A stretch of 64,000 nucleotides of DNA from Laccaria trichodermophora (lineage: Eukaryota; Basidiomycota; Agaricomycetes; Agaricales; Hydnangiaceae): the NCBI GenBank assembly GCA_018417955.1, contig JACTVC010000007.1, positions 1,302,001 to 1,366,000 on the forward strand, read 5' to 3'. Shown here piece by piece: positions 12,174 to 22,887 of the stretch; positions within the stretch are counted from its first letter, which is position 1; each line of letters starts with the position of its first letter. The notes under the pieces were generated by a model. That model worked only from the letters and a program-made list of their open reading frames with translations, did not search any database and was not told the origin of the DNA. The translations under genes were made by a program, and so were the position numbers.

Positions 12174-12740
12174 TTATTTACCACTGATATTGGGATAATA
12201 TTTTGAAAGATTACAGGTGAATAGATTTAAGTTGAGTAGTTTGTTCTCACATTTTGAAAAAGACATAGCCAGTGGGACATGGGGGAAGTATAACAGCTCA
12301 ATACTATTTTCATGGAAATTGAGAATAACAAAAGAGGTATAACTACAATGAGCACAAATAAGGCACATTTGATAGAAAAAAGTTGAATTGCTGCTTTTCA
12401 TAGAAATAGACACACCTGGAGTGAGGAACATGCAGAGTGTTATAGAGCCAAGAACAGAGCCAAGGAGGTTACCAAATGGGGAGATTCTTTGTCAGCTTAT
12501 CTCCTTATATAGTAGAATGGGTCTAGTGGAGGAAAAGAATCTTACTATGCCTTACCAAATAAGGAAAATTTCCTTTTTTATCCACCTGCAGGATGTGGCA
12601 CATCCCCATTCCCCTCCCTCCCCATCTGCATCTCATCTGGTGACTTATGTTTCAATTGACCTCTTGCTTTCTTTTCATGGGCCAACTGTCAGGCTCATCA
12701 AACCCATGAAGTTGAGCAGTACAAGATCACCTTGAGTGTA
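12174..12740 (-). promoter_or_regulatory. Promoter plus first exon, copy 1 of a pair
   Basis: The reverse strand closely matches 59090-59560. Shared landmarks are a TATA-like TATATAAGGAG (12501-12511 reversed), the downstream GATAAGCTGACAAA, a CTATAACACTCTGCATG stretch, and an ATG at 12431 whose first codons read M-F-L-T-P-G-V-S-I. The other copy starts M-S-L-T-P-G-V-S-I. The shared upstream region with a TATA box about 70-80 bp before the ATG suggests a functional promoter, possibly of an LTR or transposon gene. Downstream of about 12 codons the proteins diverge, and the frame here ends at 12174. Confidence 0.45.
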
Positions 12741-12829
12741 AATATGCAGATATGGATGAACAAGTTCTGAGTTTTCATCATAGAATGCATACCATCCCAC
12801 AGATTGGAACAGGATATCATAATCTACTG

Positions 12830-12960
12830 AAGGTAGGGAAGGAAAAAGGAGCAGGACTTAGCTTGGCAGGACTCAAACTAGTCCTAAGGGCTGAATTTTA
12901 TCTCAGCTGAGGACTAAATCATGATTGGACCAGGACTGGGAGTGTTTTTTACTTTAATGG
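12830..12960. repeat. Cluster of AGGACT/AGTCCT words (possible element end)
   Basis: AGGACT and its complement recur several times over about 120 bp, like the subterminal word clusters of the KDZ/hAT-type elements elsewhere. The canonical CAGTACTTTAC or GAGGTCTTTAC terminus was not found, so this is only a possible solo end. Confidence 0.3.
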
Positions 12961-13285
12961 TGTTTTTTCAGTGACTAGGGCCAATTTCCATATATGGTAA
13001 TCTATTCAAAAATAGGCAGAAAATCACAATCACTCCATTATCAACTACCATTGTTCACACCAATTTCGCTTTTTCTCTGCCTTTGCCTGATTGAACATCA
13101 GGACCTTGAGACTGTCCTCATCCTTAAACCCCAGCATATTTCATTTCTCAAGATGTATATATCTAATTGATGAGATTTTTCAGTCTTGAAACTGATATAA
13201 CTAAAATTGAAGGTCTGAAACTCCTCTGAATACTCCTTGACAAGTTTGAATTGCTGCACAGAGTGCAGAACATGACAATCACACA

Positions 13286-14432
13286 TTGGATAGCCTCCAG
13301 CATTGTCGTGCTCCTCATGGTGTGCACTCCCCAGGGCATGTTGCTCCCATTGATCTGGGAATACCTCAGCATGCCCCAAATCCTGCTCCTGGAAATGATC
13401 CTTTTTTAGCTGCTCCCACTCAACAACTTGCTGCTACTCCACCTGTTTCTGCTCTGAATAATTTAGAATTACCTCTGCATGCTCCACACCCTGCTCCTGC
13501 TCCTGTTGTATACAATGGGCAGCAATATAATCATCTACCAGCTGCTCTAGCTCAGCAGCTTGCTGCATTTCCACCTATTCTTGTTGAGATAGGTCAAGTT
13601 CAAGGTCGAGGCCATGGCTGTGGTTGTGAGCATCAGGTTCATCCTCATCCTAATGTAGTCCATCCACCAGCAGCTCAGCACAATGCACCTGCACCTGCTG
13701 CCATGGTATGTTTATTTGATATACCTCAGTGTTTGTCACAGTCTAATTCTTTTTCCAGCATCCCAATCTACTTGCACTTCTTCAAGCTGCCTACCAGGCT
13801 CTGGCCCCTCCTCATCCTAATTTGGTATGTTGATATGATATATTTGGGTGTTTCTTACAGAGCTTAATATCTATTTTCTGCAGTTTCACAATTTACCTGC
13901 ATACCAGGATCTGAATCAACATGCTCTTCTGGTCCCTGCTCCTGAAGAACCCCCTCTGCCTGCTCCTGCTTTTGAAATGGCATTACCTCAACCCATTCCT
14001 CCACCCCCAGTCCCATTTGCACCAATCCTCTTCCTATGCCACTACCTGCAGCAGTTGCTCAAATTCCTGAAGCACGAAGGCCCTTTAGTCCTACCTGGCA
14101 GGTACATGATTTAGGGCATATGAATGTGGTCTGCTCTGAATGTGGTGCATTTCATTGGATAGATGAGAAGCCATCTTCTTCATGCCAAAATAATATAAAG
14201 TTTGGCATATGCTGCTTGAGTGGAAAGATTGATCTTCCAAAATTGCATGAACCTCCAGAGCTTCTTGAATTGCTTACTGGCACAGATGATATTGCAAAGA
14301 ATTTTCACAAAGGCATTTGTCACTACAATAATGCTTTGGCTATGACATCTCTGGGATGCAAAATAGATGATTCTATCAATCAGAGTGGAGGGCCATATGT
14401 GTTCAAAATTCATGGCAAACTTACTCATCAGG
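13286..14432 (+). pseudogene. Helitron replicase/helicase N-terminal fragment
   Basis: The deduced protein starts with a long Pro/Ala/His-rich disordered region and then enters a conserved block with a C-x2-C pair (CSECGAFHW), a second Cys pair (GICCLSGK), an LLTG motif and a segment ending in PYVFKIHG. This is the layout I associate with the region upstream of the Rep/HUH domain in basidiomycete Helitron proteins. Likely introns begin GTATGTTTAT at about 13709 and GTATGTTGAT at about 13826. A frame change near 14030 links the Pro-rich part to the Cys block. The gene is cut at 14433 by the end of a KDZ-type element, so the HUH nuclease and helicase domains are absent. Confidence 0.6.
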
Positions 14433-14640
14433 GTGTACTTTACACTCCTCCACATAGTCCAGTTGGACTCCGGTGGAGTCTGGCAGACTCCAGATGGATT
14501 TCCAGAGTCCAAATGGAGTTCAACTATAATACAACAAAATGTCTATATTTTTGGACAATCTAGCTGGAGTCCATTTGGAGTCTGTGTAGACTCTGTCTGG
14601 ACTCCACCTGACTTTCAGATAAACTGCACTTATTTTAGAC
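14433..14640 (+). mobile_element. KDZ-type element end (CAGTACTT type, GGACTCC words)
   Basis: The end reads GTGTACTTTACACTCCTCC and is followed by about 180 bp of words such as TGGACTCC and GGAGTCTG in both orientations. The probable target duplication is TCATCAGG at 14425-14432, but the matching downstream copy was not found. Directly inside lies the 3' end of a CxC5/6-type gene on the minus strand, as in the second copy at 25306. This suggests an element that once carried the gene, rather than the short non-autonomous form. Confidence 0.6.
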
Positions 14641-14710
14641 TGTCTCAAGGAAATGTTGTAAAGAATATTCTTATTGATCAACAAAGTTTTAAACAACATA
14701 ATATACCACT

Positions 14711-15260
14711 TTAGTCATCATCTTCCACATTCCAATGTCTCTCTATAATAGTTTCTCCACTGTCATCATCATCATCATCACTGATTTCAATGATTTGGTG
14801 AGGCTCTGCTTGCTGTCCTTGCTTTTGAATAACATACTGAGTGTGATAAAAAAGCATGGCATGCAAAAACCAATTAAAATTTCCAGTTGTCATTTGCTTG
14901 AGAATGGACTCAAATCCTCACCAAGAATTTAATTGTTCACATGCCTATAATTGAGTTAGCCAAATCAAATTAAACTTAACAGAAATGCATAGTATACCTG
15001 TGTATTAAATTCCTGTTGAAGATATGGTTGTCTATTTTCATCATGAGCAACTTTAACCAGATTTGGAGCAGAACCATTTAATGGGCCAGGATTACACCAT
15101 TTGTGGCACAAGTAATCCAATGTGTGATGATTGATATAATGATAAGAGTCAACAATGAAATGTGTGGATTTCTTCCATCTATCCCAGCTTCCATTTGCAA
15201 TGGCTGTTCCAAGAACTCGACAAGCTTTATCAATGCAAATGTAGTGTGGTCAAGATTCCT
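14711..15260 (-). pseudogene. CxC5/CxC6-type KDZ-associated gene, 3' part, copy 1
   Basis: The minus strand encodes HYICIDKACRVL, FIVDSYHYINHHT, an LCHKWCNP Cys pair, GPLNGSAPNLV, an intron of about 50 bp starting GTATACTATG, then ACEQLNSW, TTGNFNWFLHAMLF and an acidic tail. I recognise this series as the C-terminal half of proteins annotated in basidiomycetes as CxC5/CxC6 cysteine-cluster proteins associated with KDZ transposases. It carries in-frame stops, one in the EES-PHYIC stretch and one after ACEQLNSW. The 5' part is missing beyond about 15260. The paralogue at 25564-26252 has the same structure. Confidence 0.6.
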
Positions 15261-15269
15261 CAGTAGGAT

Positions 15270-16070
15270 ATATATTGTCTAACCAATTAATAGTATGCAG
15301 ATTTGCAGTATTTTGTTACTAAGTGCGCTTTACATTACAAAAGTTGTGGAATAGAGCAGATTGTTCAACTTTTCAAGCTCATTGGGAGGTATCAGCTTGC
15401 TACATGTCTTCCTCTTGGCTTTTTCAGAGTATTCTATGTCTTTTGAGAGCATTAAAGGGGTCTCCAGATGGAGCATCACAATGATAAGGGTCCTAATATT
15501 TAAAATTTCAACAAATCATACACTGGCTTGAACATTACTTGTGCGTTCAACCCTATCTCTCACTTTTCTTTGATTAGATCTTTCTATGTCAACCTCTCCA
15601 GCTGCTCCAGATGAAGATTCAGAGCATGAGGCCAAATTTACATCAGAGCAAGCTAACGAGGTCACTTGCAACCACTGATTGAGGGTGTTTCCTGCTCTGG
15701 GTATGAATGCACAGCAAGAAGGATGGACATTCCAACCAATTGTTTTGTCCTGAGTATTTTGAGTATTATCAAAGCAAAGGGGCTACTGTCCATCAGACTC
15801 CAGGCACAAGCAATCAAGGTATGCACAATAAATATCTCAAGGTTCACTTTCTAAAAAGTATAATGCTCCTCCTGCGCCTTTTGAGCCCAGCATACATTTG
15901 TTTCAAGGAAATTTTGAAAGTCATGCAGTGGTCTGTGGACTTGCCATCGAAAAGTCACAGCAGTGGCATTGATTTTCCTTTCATCTGCCACACACTTGTT
16001 GACATCTGCTGCTTTATTTAGATGGCACTTATCCAATGGTTGCGGTGGGGAGATTTCTTAACACATGGGG
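15270..16070. pseudogene. Short coding-like remnants, unrecognised
   Basis: A minus-strand open segment at 15851-16036 (with VTFRWQVHRPLHDFQNFLE) and plus-strand acidic and SNQ-rich stretches at 15600-15830 look coding but overlap or abut with no consistent gene model. The region 15300-15360 has GTGCGCTTTACATTACAAA words like those in 40490-40850. Confidence 0.22.
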
Positions 16071-16074
16071 CAGG

Positions 16075-16480
16075 TCAACCTCAATATGAATCACAGTGCA
16101 TCCTCGCAGAGGCCAATTACCCAACAAAACAAGAAGACTTAACCTGTTGGGGTTCAATTCAACTTACTTCTGATCAACTCGCATTCGACTCTTCCGTTTC
16201 CAGCATTGAAATCTCAACCCCTTATAAATCACCACAGGCACCGCCTTTTGACGTATCGCTGAGCCTTGAAGTCCCCTTCTTTTGATAGGGTGTAATAGGC
16301 CTTTGAGGCCCCACTGACTTGCCATATTTATCCTGTGATCAATGGAGATTGCACATTAGTTTGCAACTGGCTTTGCAGTTTCTACTTAGTCAGTTGTAGT
16401 CGCTATGTAGTCAGTTGCAGTCGCTATTACTTACTGCAGTCTGCAGTATCAAAATAGATCAGCTACCATCACTAGCTTTT
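16075..16480 (+). other. Possible promoter/LTR-like stretch with TATA
   Basis: A less AT-rich block contains CCCTTATAAATCACC near 16219, followed by mixed sequence, and then two direct copies of AGTCAGTTGYAGTCGCTAT between 16389 and 16427. An LTR or transposon promoter is possible, but I could not delimit terminal repeats. Confidence 0.2.
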
Positions 16481-16679
16481 CTTCTGTGAAATTGCGTGCT
16501 TCGTCCCTTTCCAACTCCACTCAGAATGACTTGTTCTCACTGTTCTTCAGTCCTCTGCCTTTGACAATAGCAACTCTCTGTCAAGCACCACTCCTTGACA
16601 ACTTGGTAAGTCCTCTAGCTTTGTTCTTTTTCTTTCTCTTCTGACACCAATCTTTTCAACCAGGAAAACCCCTGCAATG

Positions 16680-19230
16680 CAAAAGTGCTGGCTCCCACAA
16701 TGGCAACATACCACACCTTGTTTGTTTGGAGGAATGGGGAAAGTTTACATCCTAAATCACACTGGGCCCTTCATGGAATCCACCCACAAATGATGTGCCT
16801 TCATCAGGCATCATCCCAGTTAACTGAGGTAAGTCTTTTTACCTTCCCCTTTGTTTCCTGCTTTCATTTATGGTTGATCTCCTTAGAAGAACAGCCCATC
16901 TGTTGCAAAGATACTTTCTTAGAAGAAATGGAGGAAATCCCCATTTGGCCCACCACAACTCAACTTTCTGGAGCAAAAAATGAATTGTCCTAATGGAAGC
17001 CCATTTGAGAAATCTTTCACATCCACCCAACAAGCACAGGCCTCAGTTAGGCTGTGTCTCAACCAACTGTGGTATGTTTTCTATGTTCTCATGTATCTTA
17101 AAGTCGATCCTGCCATTAGCACAACCTTTCCTCCACCAAAACACCTCCAGAGAGGGCTCGGATCCCCATCCAGTGGGCTATGTTTTACTGGCTCAGGCTA
17201 TTGCACTCTCTGCATCGTTCTCAAGCTAGAGCACAATGCCATGAATTGGCTAACAAAAAGGAAAACCATAGTGGTTGGTGTCATTGTCACCCATCTATGA
17301 AAGCCTGTGTCCTCTTCCACCATATTCACCTCCCCTTCCTCCAACCTCACCCCTCCACCTTCACACACAGCTTTTTTCAACTCATCTACTTCACCATCCT
17401 CCATTATCATCTGTAGGTGTGTACTCTGCATCATGCTCAGCTGATTCTGGGATCTGAAACTTTTTTCCTGTCCCAGAAAACGGCATCATGCAAGGTATAT
17501 AATCACTTTTTTCTCATAAGGCTTCTTCAACTTTGACCTCAAGCATACACCAGATTTCAAGGCTATGCATCAACTTACTGCAGACAACATACAGCAAGAC
17601 ACTCACACTGCAAGCTCTAAGGCATGCATGGTGTCAAGGGGTGAGTGTCTGACATGCTGCAATTGTCTCACCGGACAAATCTAACTAAACTTCTCCATTA
17701 GCTTCACAAACATTTGCAGGAGTCTATTTTATACATCTAACCAGTCAGACCCATATAAGTACATGATCTAATGGGGAATGATACCATCTTTCTCTCTATC
17801 TGTGAACAATTTCGATATTTTTTGATTTGCACTTCACTGAGCATTGACCCTGAAGGAATTAAAGTGTCATCCACTTGTCTATGTAGTCAGTGTCATGAAA
17901 TCGTGTTGTAGAATTCAAATTCATGCCTGATTGATGATGCATGATGTCTCGCTTTTATCAGAAACTTGTCATTGTATCCTCAAATTGCCTGTCAAATTGA
18001 GCAATTTACTGCATTATGATGTGCACCAGCTACTCAGTAGGGTTCAGCTCTTTCTTCAGGCATATGGTGTAACCTAGGACCTCCGCACTTCATAGTAGTG
18101 AGGGAGTGAAGTAAATACCATATACCAAACAAGACAGCATTCACCCTACAGTCTGATTTTTAATTGAGCTTTGTTCATACAGTAAATGTGCTAAATAAAA
18201 CCTTAAATCAGTCAAAGAGCTATTTAGAAAGCTAGTCCCAAGTGTTTTGTGGCTTCAGATATGTGAAGTGGGGTGATCTGGAAGAATAAATATGTCGCCA
18301 AACTTGTTTGTTTTGCATTGGCTGATCTCTATACTGAGGCTGAATGCCAAATCTCTTCCCATGTGCAGCTCAACCCAAACTCAACCACATGCCCACAGGC
18401 TGCGCAACATCCTGCAATCAACCACATTGGACAACATCCACCCAGACCTCTTCCTACTATCAGCTATGCATGTGAGACATTGTGAGTACTTGAATACCTG
18501 GGTTATCCTTTTCTTCTTCACCACCTCTCTTTGCACCCTTGAATCCCATCATTTTTTCTTTTCTTTCCATTCTATATCTCAAATGCTAAACATTATTGGA
18601 GTACCTGACTCACCATCCCAATGTCAAAGTCCCCTCCCAACTTTATTGGTGAGCAAGCAGTGGTTGTGATACCAGGAGATGATCACCCATCTCCTGCTCA
18701 CAAACCATCCAAACCATAGAAGGCTCTCGTTATTGGCAGTGGCAATGGAGGATTTTGAAACACAATACTGTTGTACAGGTCATGCTATGTGATTGGCTTC
18801 TCTAGACTTGGTAGGTTTGTTTTTCTGTCCCTCTTCCCCTCCATTATGAGTGAGGCTGACACTGAAACCACTTACCAGATCCGAGCATTGCAAGTTGCAA
18901 GTATCAGCAAACATCGAAGCCCCCCTCTGGTCCTACCAACTCAGCTACCCCAATGGGGATCCCTACCAATCCATGTGTCACCTCAGGGAAATGTGCCTCC
19001 CTCTCCTCCCCTGCTGGATCCCTCCGTGTATCTACCATGGCAAACCATCCACCATCCACCATCCACCATCCCCACCTCATCCACTGCATCTTTCCCCTGG
19101 CCACCGACAATGCTTGGTGCTTTGAATGTGGTAATAAACTTGTTGCATACATATATGAATATGGCACCTGTGATTACGCTGCTGCTGCAGAGATTTTTGA
19201 CTGTGCCGTGTCTATGGGTGGTTCAATAAA
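16680..19230 (+). pseudogene. Unrecognised plus-strand remnants
   Basis: Several short plus-strand open segments (16685-16830, 16910-17000, 17110-17290, 18292-18490, 18850-19170) look protein-like and some end at GT-rich splice-like positions, for example GTGAGTACTTG near 18481. They are in different frames with long non-coding-looking sequence between them, so I cannot build one gene. The last segment is a Pro/His/Ser-rich stretch. No family recognised. Confidence 0.22.
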
Positions 19231-19439
19231 TAGGATATGGATAAGGGTGTTATGGTGTTACGGCTGTTGTGGGGTGTACGTATCTGGATGGGTATGATGC
19301 GACATTGTGGTTTCGTATGGGGATGTGGTGCATGGACACTTCGTGGATGGATGTTCGTTCGAACACACACACATGAGACTCTGGGTGTCTATACATCATT
19401 TTTTCTTTAGTGGTAATCCTGCAAATGTTAGTCTAAAAT

Positions 19440-19556
19440 GAGCCTGGAGTCTATCTGGAGTCCAGCTGCCTCCAGGTGGACCCATCTGGACAAAGTAGAC
19501 TCCAGCTCAGAACATATAATTAGCCAGCTGGACTCCAGATGGAGTCTGTTATTATT
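19440..19556 (-). mobile_element. Subterminal region with GGACTCCA words
   Basis: About 115 bp dense in CTGGAGTCC and GGACTCCAG in both orientations, followed by (TTA)n. The words match those of the element ends at 14433, 24540-24717 and 25306. No canonical terminus follows; the outer side ends in sequence beginning TTAGTCTAAAATGAG and then at the arm boundary 19370. Mirror copy at 37704-37820. Confidence 0.6.
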
Positions 19557-19569
19557 ATTATTATAACAC

Positions 19570-19672
19570 CAGAAAAAAAGAATGCCATACACAAGATTTG
19601 AACACTCAACCTTATAGACAGATATTTTTCAGTGGAAACATGCACAATAAACCACTAGACCACAAAGGCTTA
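19570..19672 (-). ncRNA. tRNA-like Pol III unit (left-arm copy)
   Basis: On the minus strand an A box TGGTCTAGTGG (19652-19662) fits TRGYNNARNNG exactly and a B box GTTCAAATC (19595-19603) fits GWTCRANNC. A run of seven T follows about 20 bases after the B box. The sequence around the A box resembles eukaryotic tRNA-Glu or tRNA-Asp genes, but no full cloverleaf can be drawn. Transcription would run outwards through the stop toward the subterminal words at 19440-19556. It is the mirror of 37588-37690. Confidence 0.6.
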
Positions 19673-19870
19673 GATATACATAGGAAATATACCCACCATA
19701 TACCCTGGTCTCAGGCACTTTCAGCATGCTGAGCTTTATTGATACTCTGTGTTGCCACATTACCCATCTTTCGTCCTCTCACCACATCTGACTGTCACCC
19801 ACAACATCCCACTATCACCCACCATGTCCCACCACCTCTGCACCTTGTTCAACAACCCACCCCACCACAT

Positions 19871-20089
19871 ATGCCTCCCAAAGCGAAGAAGGCCACTGCA
19901 GCCAAGTCACAGAAACGCCAAGCATCAAACGCAGACAAGCAACCAGTGAAACGAAGCTGTTGCAGGTGGCAGAATGATGACAAGGACGAGGACAATAACC
20001 AAGACGACCCCACCACCACTGAATGGGCTGATCACGAGGACCAGCCCACGAAGACGAAAGAAGGGGAGGAAGGGGGGAATCGAGGGTGA
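19871..20089 (+). CDS. First exon, basic disordered N-terminus (left-arm copy)
   Basis: The frame starts MPPKAKKATAAKSQKR and is Lys/Gln/Arg-rich, then acidic (DDKDEDNNQDD), ending at a TGA at 20087. A GTGAGG splice donor at about 20086 probably comes just before this stop. The basic then acidic pattern suggests a nuclear localisation segment of a transposon-encoded protein. In the right arm the same exon (37171-37389) precedes the CxC5/6-type gene in the correct orientation, so it is probably its N-terminus. Confidence 0.45.
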   Translation: MPPKAKKATAAKSQKRQASNADKQPVKRSCCRWQNDDKDEDNNQDDPTTTEWADHEDQPTKTKEGEEGGNRG

Positions 20090-20217
20090 GGCACCACAAA
20101 GTATGTATGCCCATTATTGATGGCAATCATCATTGATGATTGCCATCAATTAGGCACAATCTCCACCCCAAATCACATCCACTCACCACTACAACAGGAA
20201 TGCACCAGCTCGAAAGT

Positions 20218-21751
20218 CAATACTTTTCATTCCTCCACTGAGACTGGAATAGACAGAAAATTTCATTATTTATATATTTGGCTCTTCTATTTTAGACATA
20301 CATTTTGGAGCAGGGGAATTACCCTCCCCCACATGCTCTGATCAGCATCAGCATTGCTGATCAACACTGAGCTAGAGACTTTATCTGCACTAATTCAACT
20401 CCTCAATACTCAAAATTTCTTATAAATTTCACACCCTAGTCAAGTCATAGATCTCAATAGATCAAATTTTAATGTACTTTATTGATGACATAAAATCTAT
20501 TTTACTACATTGCATATGAAAAGGGACAAGGAAATGGGGAGGAACAGGGAAAGGGATACAAGGAAATGGGGATGGACAGGGTAGGGGGAGGTAAAAGGAA
20601 GGGGAGGGACAATGAAATGGGGATGGGGGATGGGGCAAGGAAATGTAGAGGGACAGACAGGGAAAGGGGGAGGGAAAAGGAAGGGGGTACATAGAAATGG
20701 GGAGGGCATAGACATGGAGATGGACAGGGAGGGTGGAGAGAAAAGGAAGGGGAGGAGGGAAAGGAAGAGGGTGGGACAGGGAAGAGGGTCGGTCATTGTC
20801 ATCCATTTACCTGCTCGTCGTCCGCTAATGTGGTCATCGTCTGTTGACATCATAGTCCGTTAACGTGGGCGTCGTCTGTTGACATTGTCGTCCGTTGACG
20901 TGGGTGTCTTCCATTGATGCGGTCGTTGTCCATTGACATGGTGGTGGTCCGTTAACATGGTTGTGTGTGCCGTCGTGGGCGTGTCGTCTGTCGGTGCAGC
21001 CCTCCGTTGATGTGGTGGGGCATTTCGTCATCCATGGGCATGGTTGTGTGGTCGTGCATTAACATGGTCGTCCGCTGTCCCTCGTCGTGTGCCTGGTGTT
21101 AGCGAGCTGGGTTGCGATGAGCTTGGGAGGGGGGTGCTCACCTATGACGATGAATGATGACTTGTCGTTCGTCGTCTGGTTGCCACGTGTTGCCCTGCTT
21201 GTTTACCAGCTGGGGCTGGTGATGGCGTTGTTTCCTGTGTCATGGCTGTGGTGCCGTGTCATAGTGTGGGGGTTGTGGTGGAATGATGACTGACGTTGTC
21301 ATTTGGTCGTCGTTCTCGTTGTCTTGTTGCCACGTCACGACGTGTTGTCATGGGTGCTCGTTTGCTGGTGACGTGGCATGCTCATTGTAGATGGGTGGCT
21401 GGTGTGCGTGGTGGTGGCCGCTGGTGACATGGTGATGTCGCAAGGTGGGTGGGCATTGTCAACGATGGTGCTGGTTGAGAGAGAGCAGTGGTTGTTTGTT
21501 GATGATGCCCAAATCAAGTGTCAGCATTTGCTGACACTTGATTTGGGCATCAGGAATTCCATTCTGTCTCGTTCTGGGAGCATTCCTTCCAGGTGATTCC
21601 TGGAACCATTCTGGCAGAATTTGAATTCCATCAAAATTCCACCAGAATGGTTTGATCAATTTGCCAGGGCCCTCTGCTAAATTTGATTCCCCTGGAATTC
21701 CAGGAATGGCCTGGATTCCGGCAGGAATCAGTGGAGGACAGTAGAGACCTC
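20218..21751 (+). mobile_element. 1,534-bp KDZ/hAT-type non-autonomous element (copy vii)
   Basis: The left end CAATACTTTTCATTCCTCCACTG and the right end GTGGAGGACAGTAGAGACCTC match the asymmetric CAGTACTTTAC / GAGGTCTTTAC termini. Flanks TCGAAAGT (20210-20217) and TTGAAAGT (21752-21759) form an 8-bp target duplication with one C/T difference at a CpG. The GAGGTC-side subterminal region (21555-21735) has TTCCAGGAATTCC/TTCTGGCAGAA words. Inside are a purine tract (about 20516-20800, the complement of the pyrimidine tract in copy i) and a GT-skewed CpG-rich block (about 20800-21500). A second word cluster with TACCCTCCCCCACAT at 20318-20333 may be a nested remnant. Duplicate at 35509-37042. Confidence 0.78.
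21504..21551. repeat. 48-bp near-perfect palindrome
   Basis: A 23-bp arm beginning GATGCCCAAATCAAG is followed after two T residues by its exact complement, ending at 21551. It lies where the GT-skewed block meets the subterminal words of copy vii, so it may mark a fold-back event or form a cruciform. The same palindrome occurs at 35709-35756 in the other arm. Confidence 0.9.
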
Positions 21752-21862
21752 TTGAAAGTGCATATGCCTGATATTGGGTGGCAATTGCCGTCGATGATTG
21801 TGATCAATTAGGCACAATGTTCACCTCACCTCACCACCACTAACTCATATCACAGGAAGACT

Positions 21863-22247
21863 GCCCAGGACTGAAATCAAGAGGATGCTGGGCTCAAATC
21901 GCTGCCCAGGTCCAAGCAAACCCTGGCATTGGTGTCGCTCCTCCATGCCGCTCCCTTTGACACGTTGATCCCACACCTGGCCAACCCACACCCACCAACA
22001 TCGCGACCTCTGCACCTGCTACTCGATGCCGTTGAGCCACCGAACCTCAGGCTAATGAAACTGACAATGGCAGGCACCCCCCCAATGAAGACAAGAACCA
22101 TGACGCCAAAGCCAAGGAGCAGAATGACAGCCCTGAGCAGGCCGAAACCAACGAAGACAAGAAACTGAACAAGAAGATGAGGAGCCCAACAATGACAACG
22201 ACAATGAGCTGCATAACAACAACAACAAGCCAAATGACAATGATGGA
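21863..22247 (+). CDS. Probable internal exon, low-complexity (left-arm copy)
   Basis: After the AG at about 21855, plus-strand frames encode a mixed then D/E/N-rich protein (NEDKNHDAKAKEQ, then NDNDNELHNNNNKP). Frame changes are needed, so introns or frameshifts are present. The Asn/Asp-rich reading runs into the MITE at 22248 and resumes after it at 22888. It is probably a disordered linker of the CxC5/6-type gene. Mirror copy at 35013-35397. Confidence 0.35.
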
Positions 22248-22887
22248 CTGGTAGCTACCACTTACATCATGTACTCCTGAGCTGTACCATAGGAATTCCC
22301 ACTTAGCTGCCATGAATGAAATGAAATGAATTTTCATTCATTCATGGCACCTGTTTCATTCTTGATAATTTATTCTGTTTCATTCAATCCTGGCAACTGT
22401 TTCATTTTTTTATTTCATTCCACCATGGCAACTGTTTCATTCTTTGCTTCATTCTTACTAGGACAGTCATTCATTTTCATTTCATTCTTCTCAGGTGCCT
22501 ATTTCATTGCTAGAGCTGGGAAAATGATTATGTAATTGATACAAAGTATCTAAATGCCTTATTTGGCAACAGCATGCCTATCTTGTTGTGTATTTGAGCC
22601 TCAAATGCAAAAGTACCCATAGTTGTTATGGTGGAATGAAATAAAAAAATGAAACAGTTGCCAGCATTCAATGAAACAGAATAAATTTCATTCTTGTCAG
22701 TAGAAATGAAGAAAAAATAGAAATGAAACAAAAAGTATTTCATTCTCAACAGCAATGAATGAGAATGACTTGGAATCAAACAGGTGCCATAAATGAATGA
22801 AATTTCATTTCATTTCATTCATGGCAGCTAAGCAGGAACTTCTCTGGTACATGCCAGGTTTTACATGATGTAAATGGCAGCTACTAG
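22248..22887. mobile_element. Palindromic MITE with TTCATT words (left-arm copy)
   Basis: Ends read CTGGTAGCTACCACTTACATC and, on the reverse strand, CTAGTAGCTGCCATTTACATC. Inside, GCCATGAATGAAATGAAATG and its complement sit at both ends, so the element nearly folds back on itself; TTCATT/AATGAA words fill the interior. No clear target duplication. It splits an Asn/Asp-rich reading frame. Mirror copy 34373-35012; a related fragment lies at 58300-58524. Confidence 0.65.

Larger units (their letters stand above)
20101..21862 (+). repeat. Duplicated intron-like segments flanking a 1.53-kb insertion
   Basis: Sequence at 20101-20197 (GTATGTATGCCC ... ACAACAG) and at about 21758-21862 (GTGCATATGCC ... 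ATCACAG) is homologous, sharing GATGATTG, ATCAATTAGGCACAAT and a CCACT-rich 3' part before AG. Removing the element at 20218-21751 brings the two within about 20 nt of each other. This looks like a tandem intron duplication around a very small exon. Mirrored in the right arm at about 35398-37159. Confidence 0.5.

Noticed and set aside
20318..20333. TACCCTCCCCCACAT as the left end of copy vii
   Set aside because: A better end, CAATACTTTTCATTCC at 20218, has a matching 8-bp target duplication with the right end; the inner motif may be a nested remnant.
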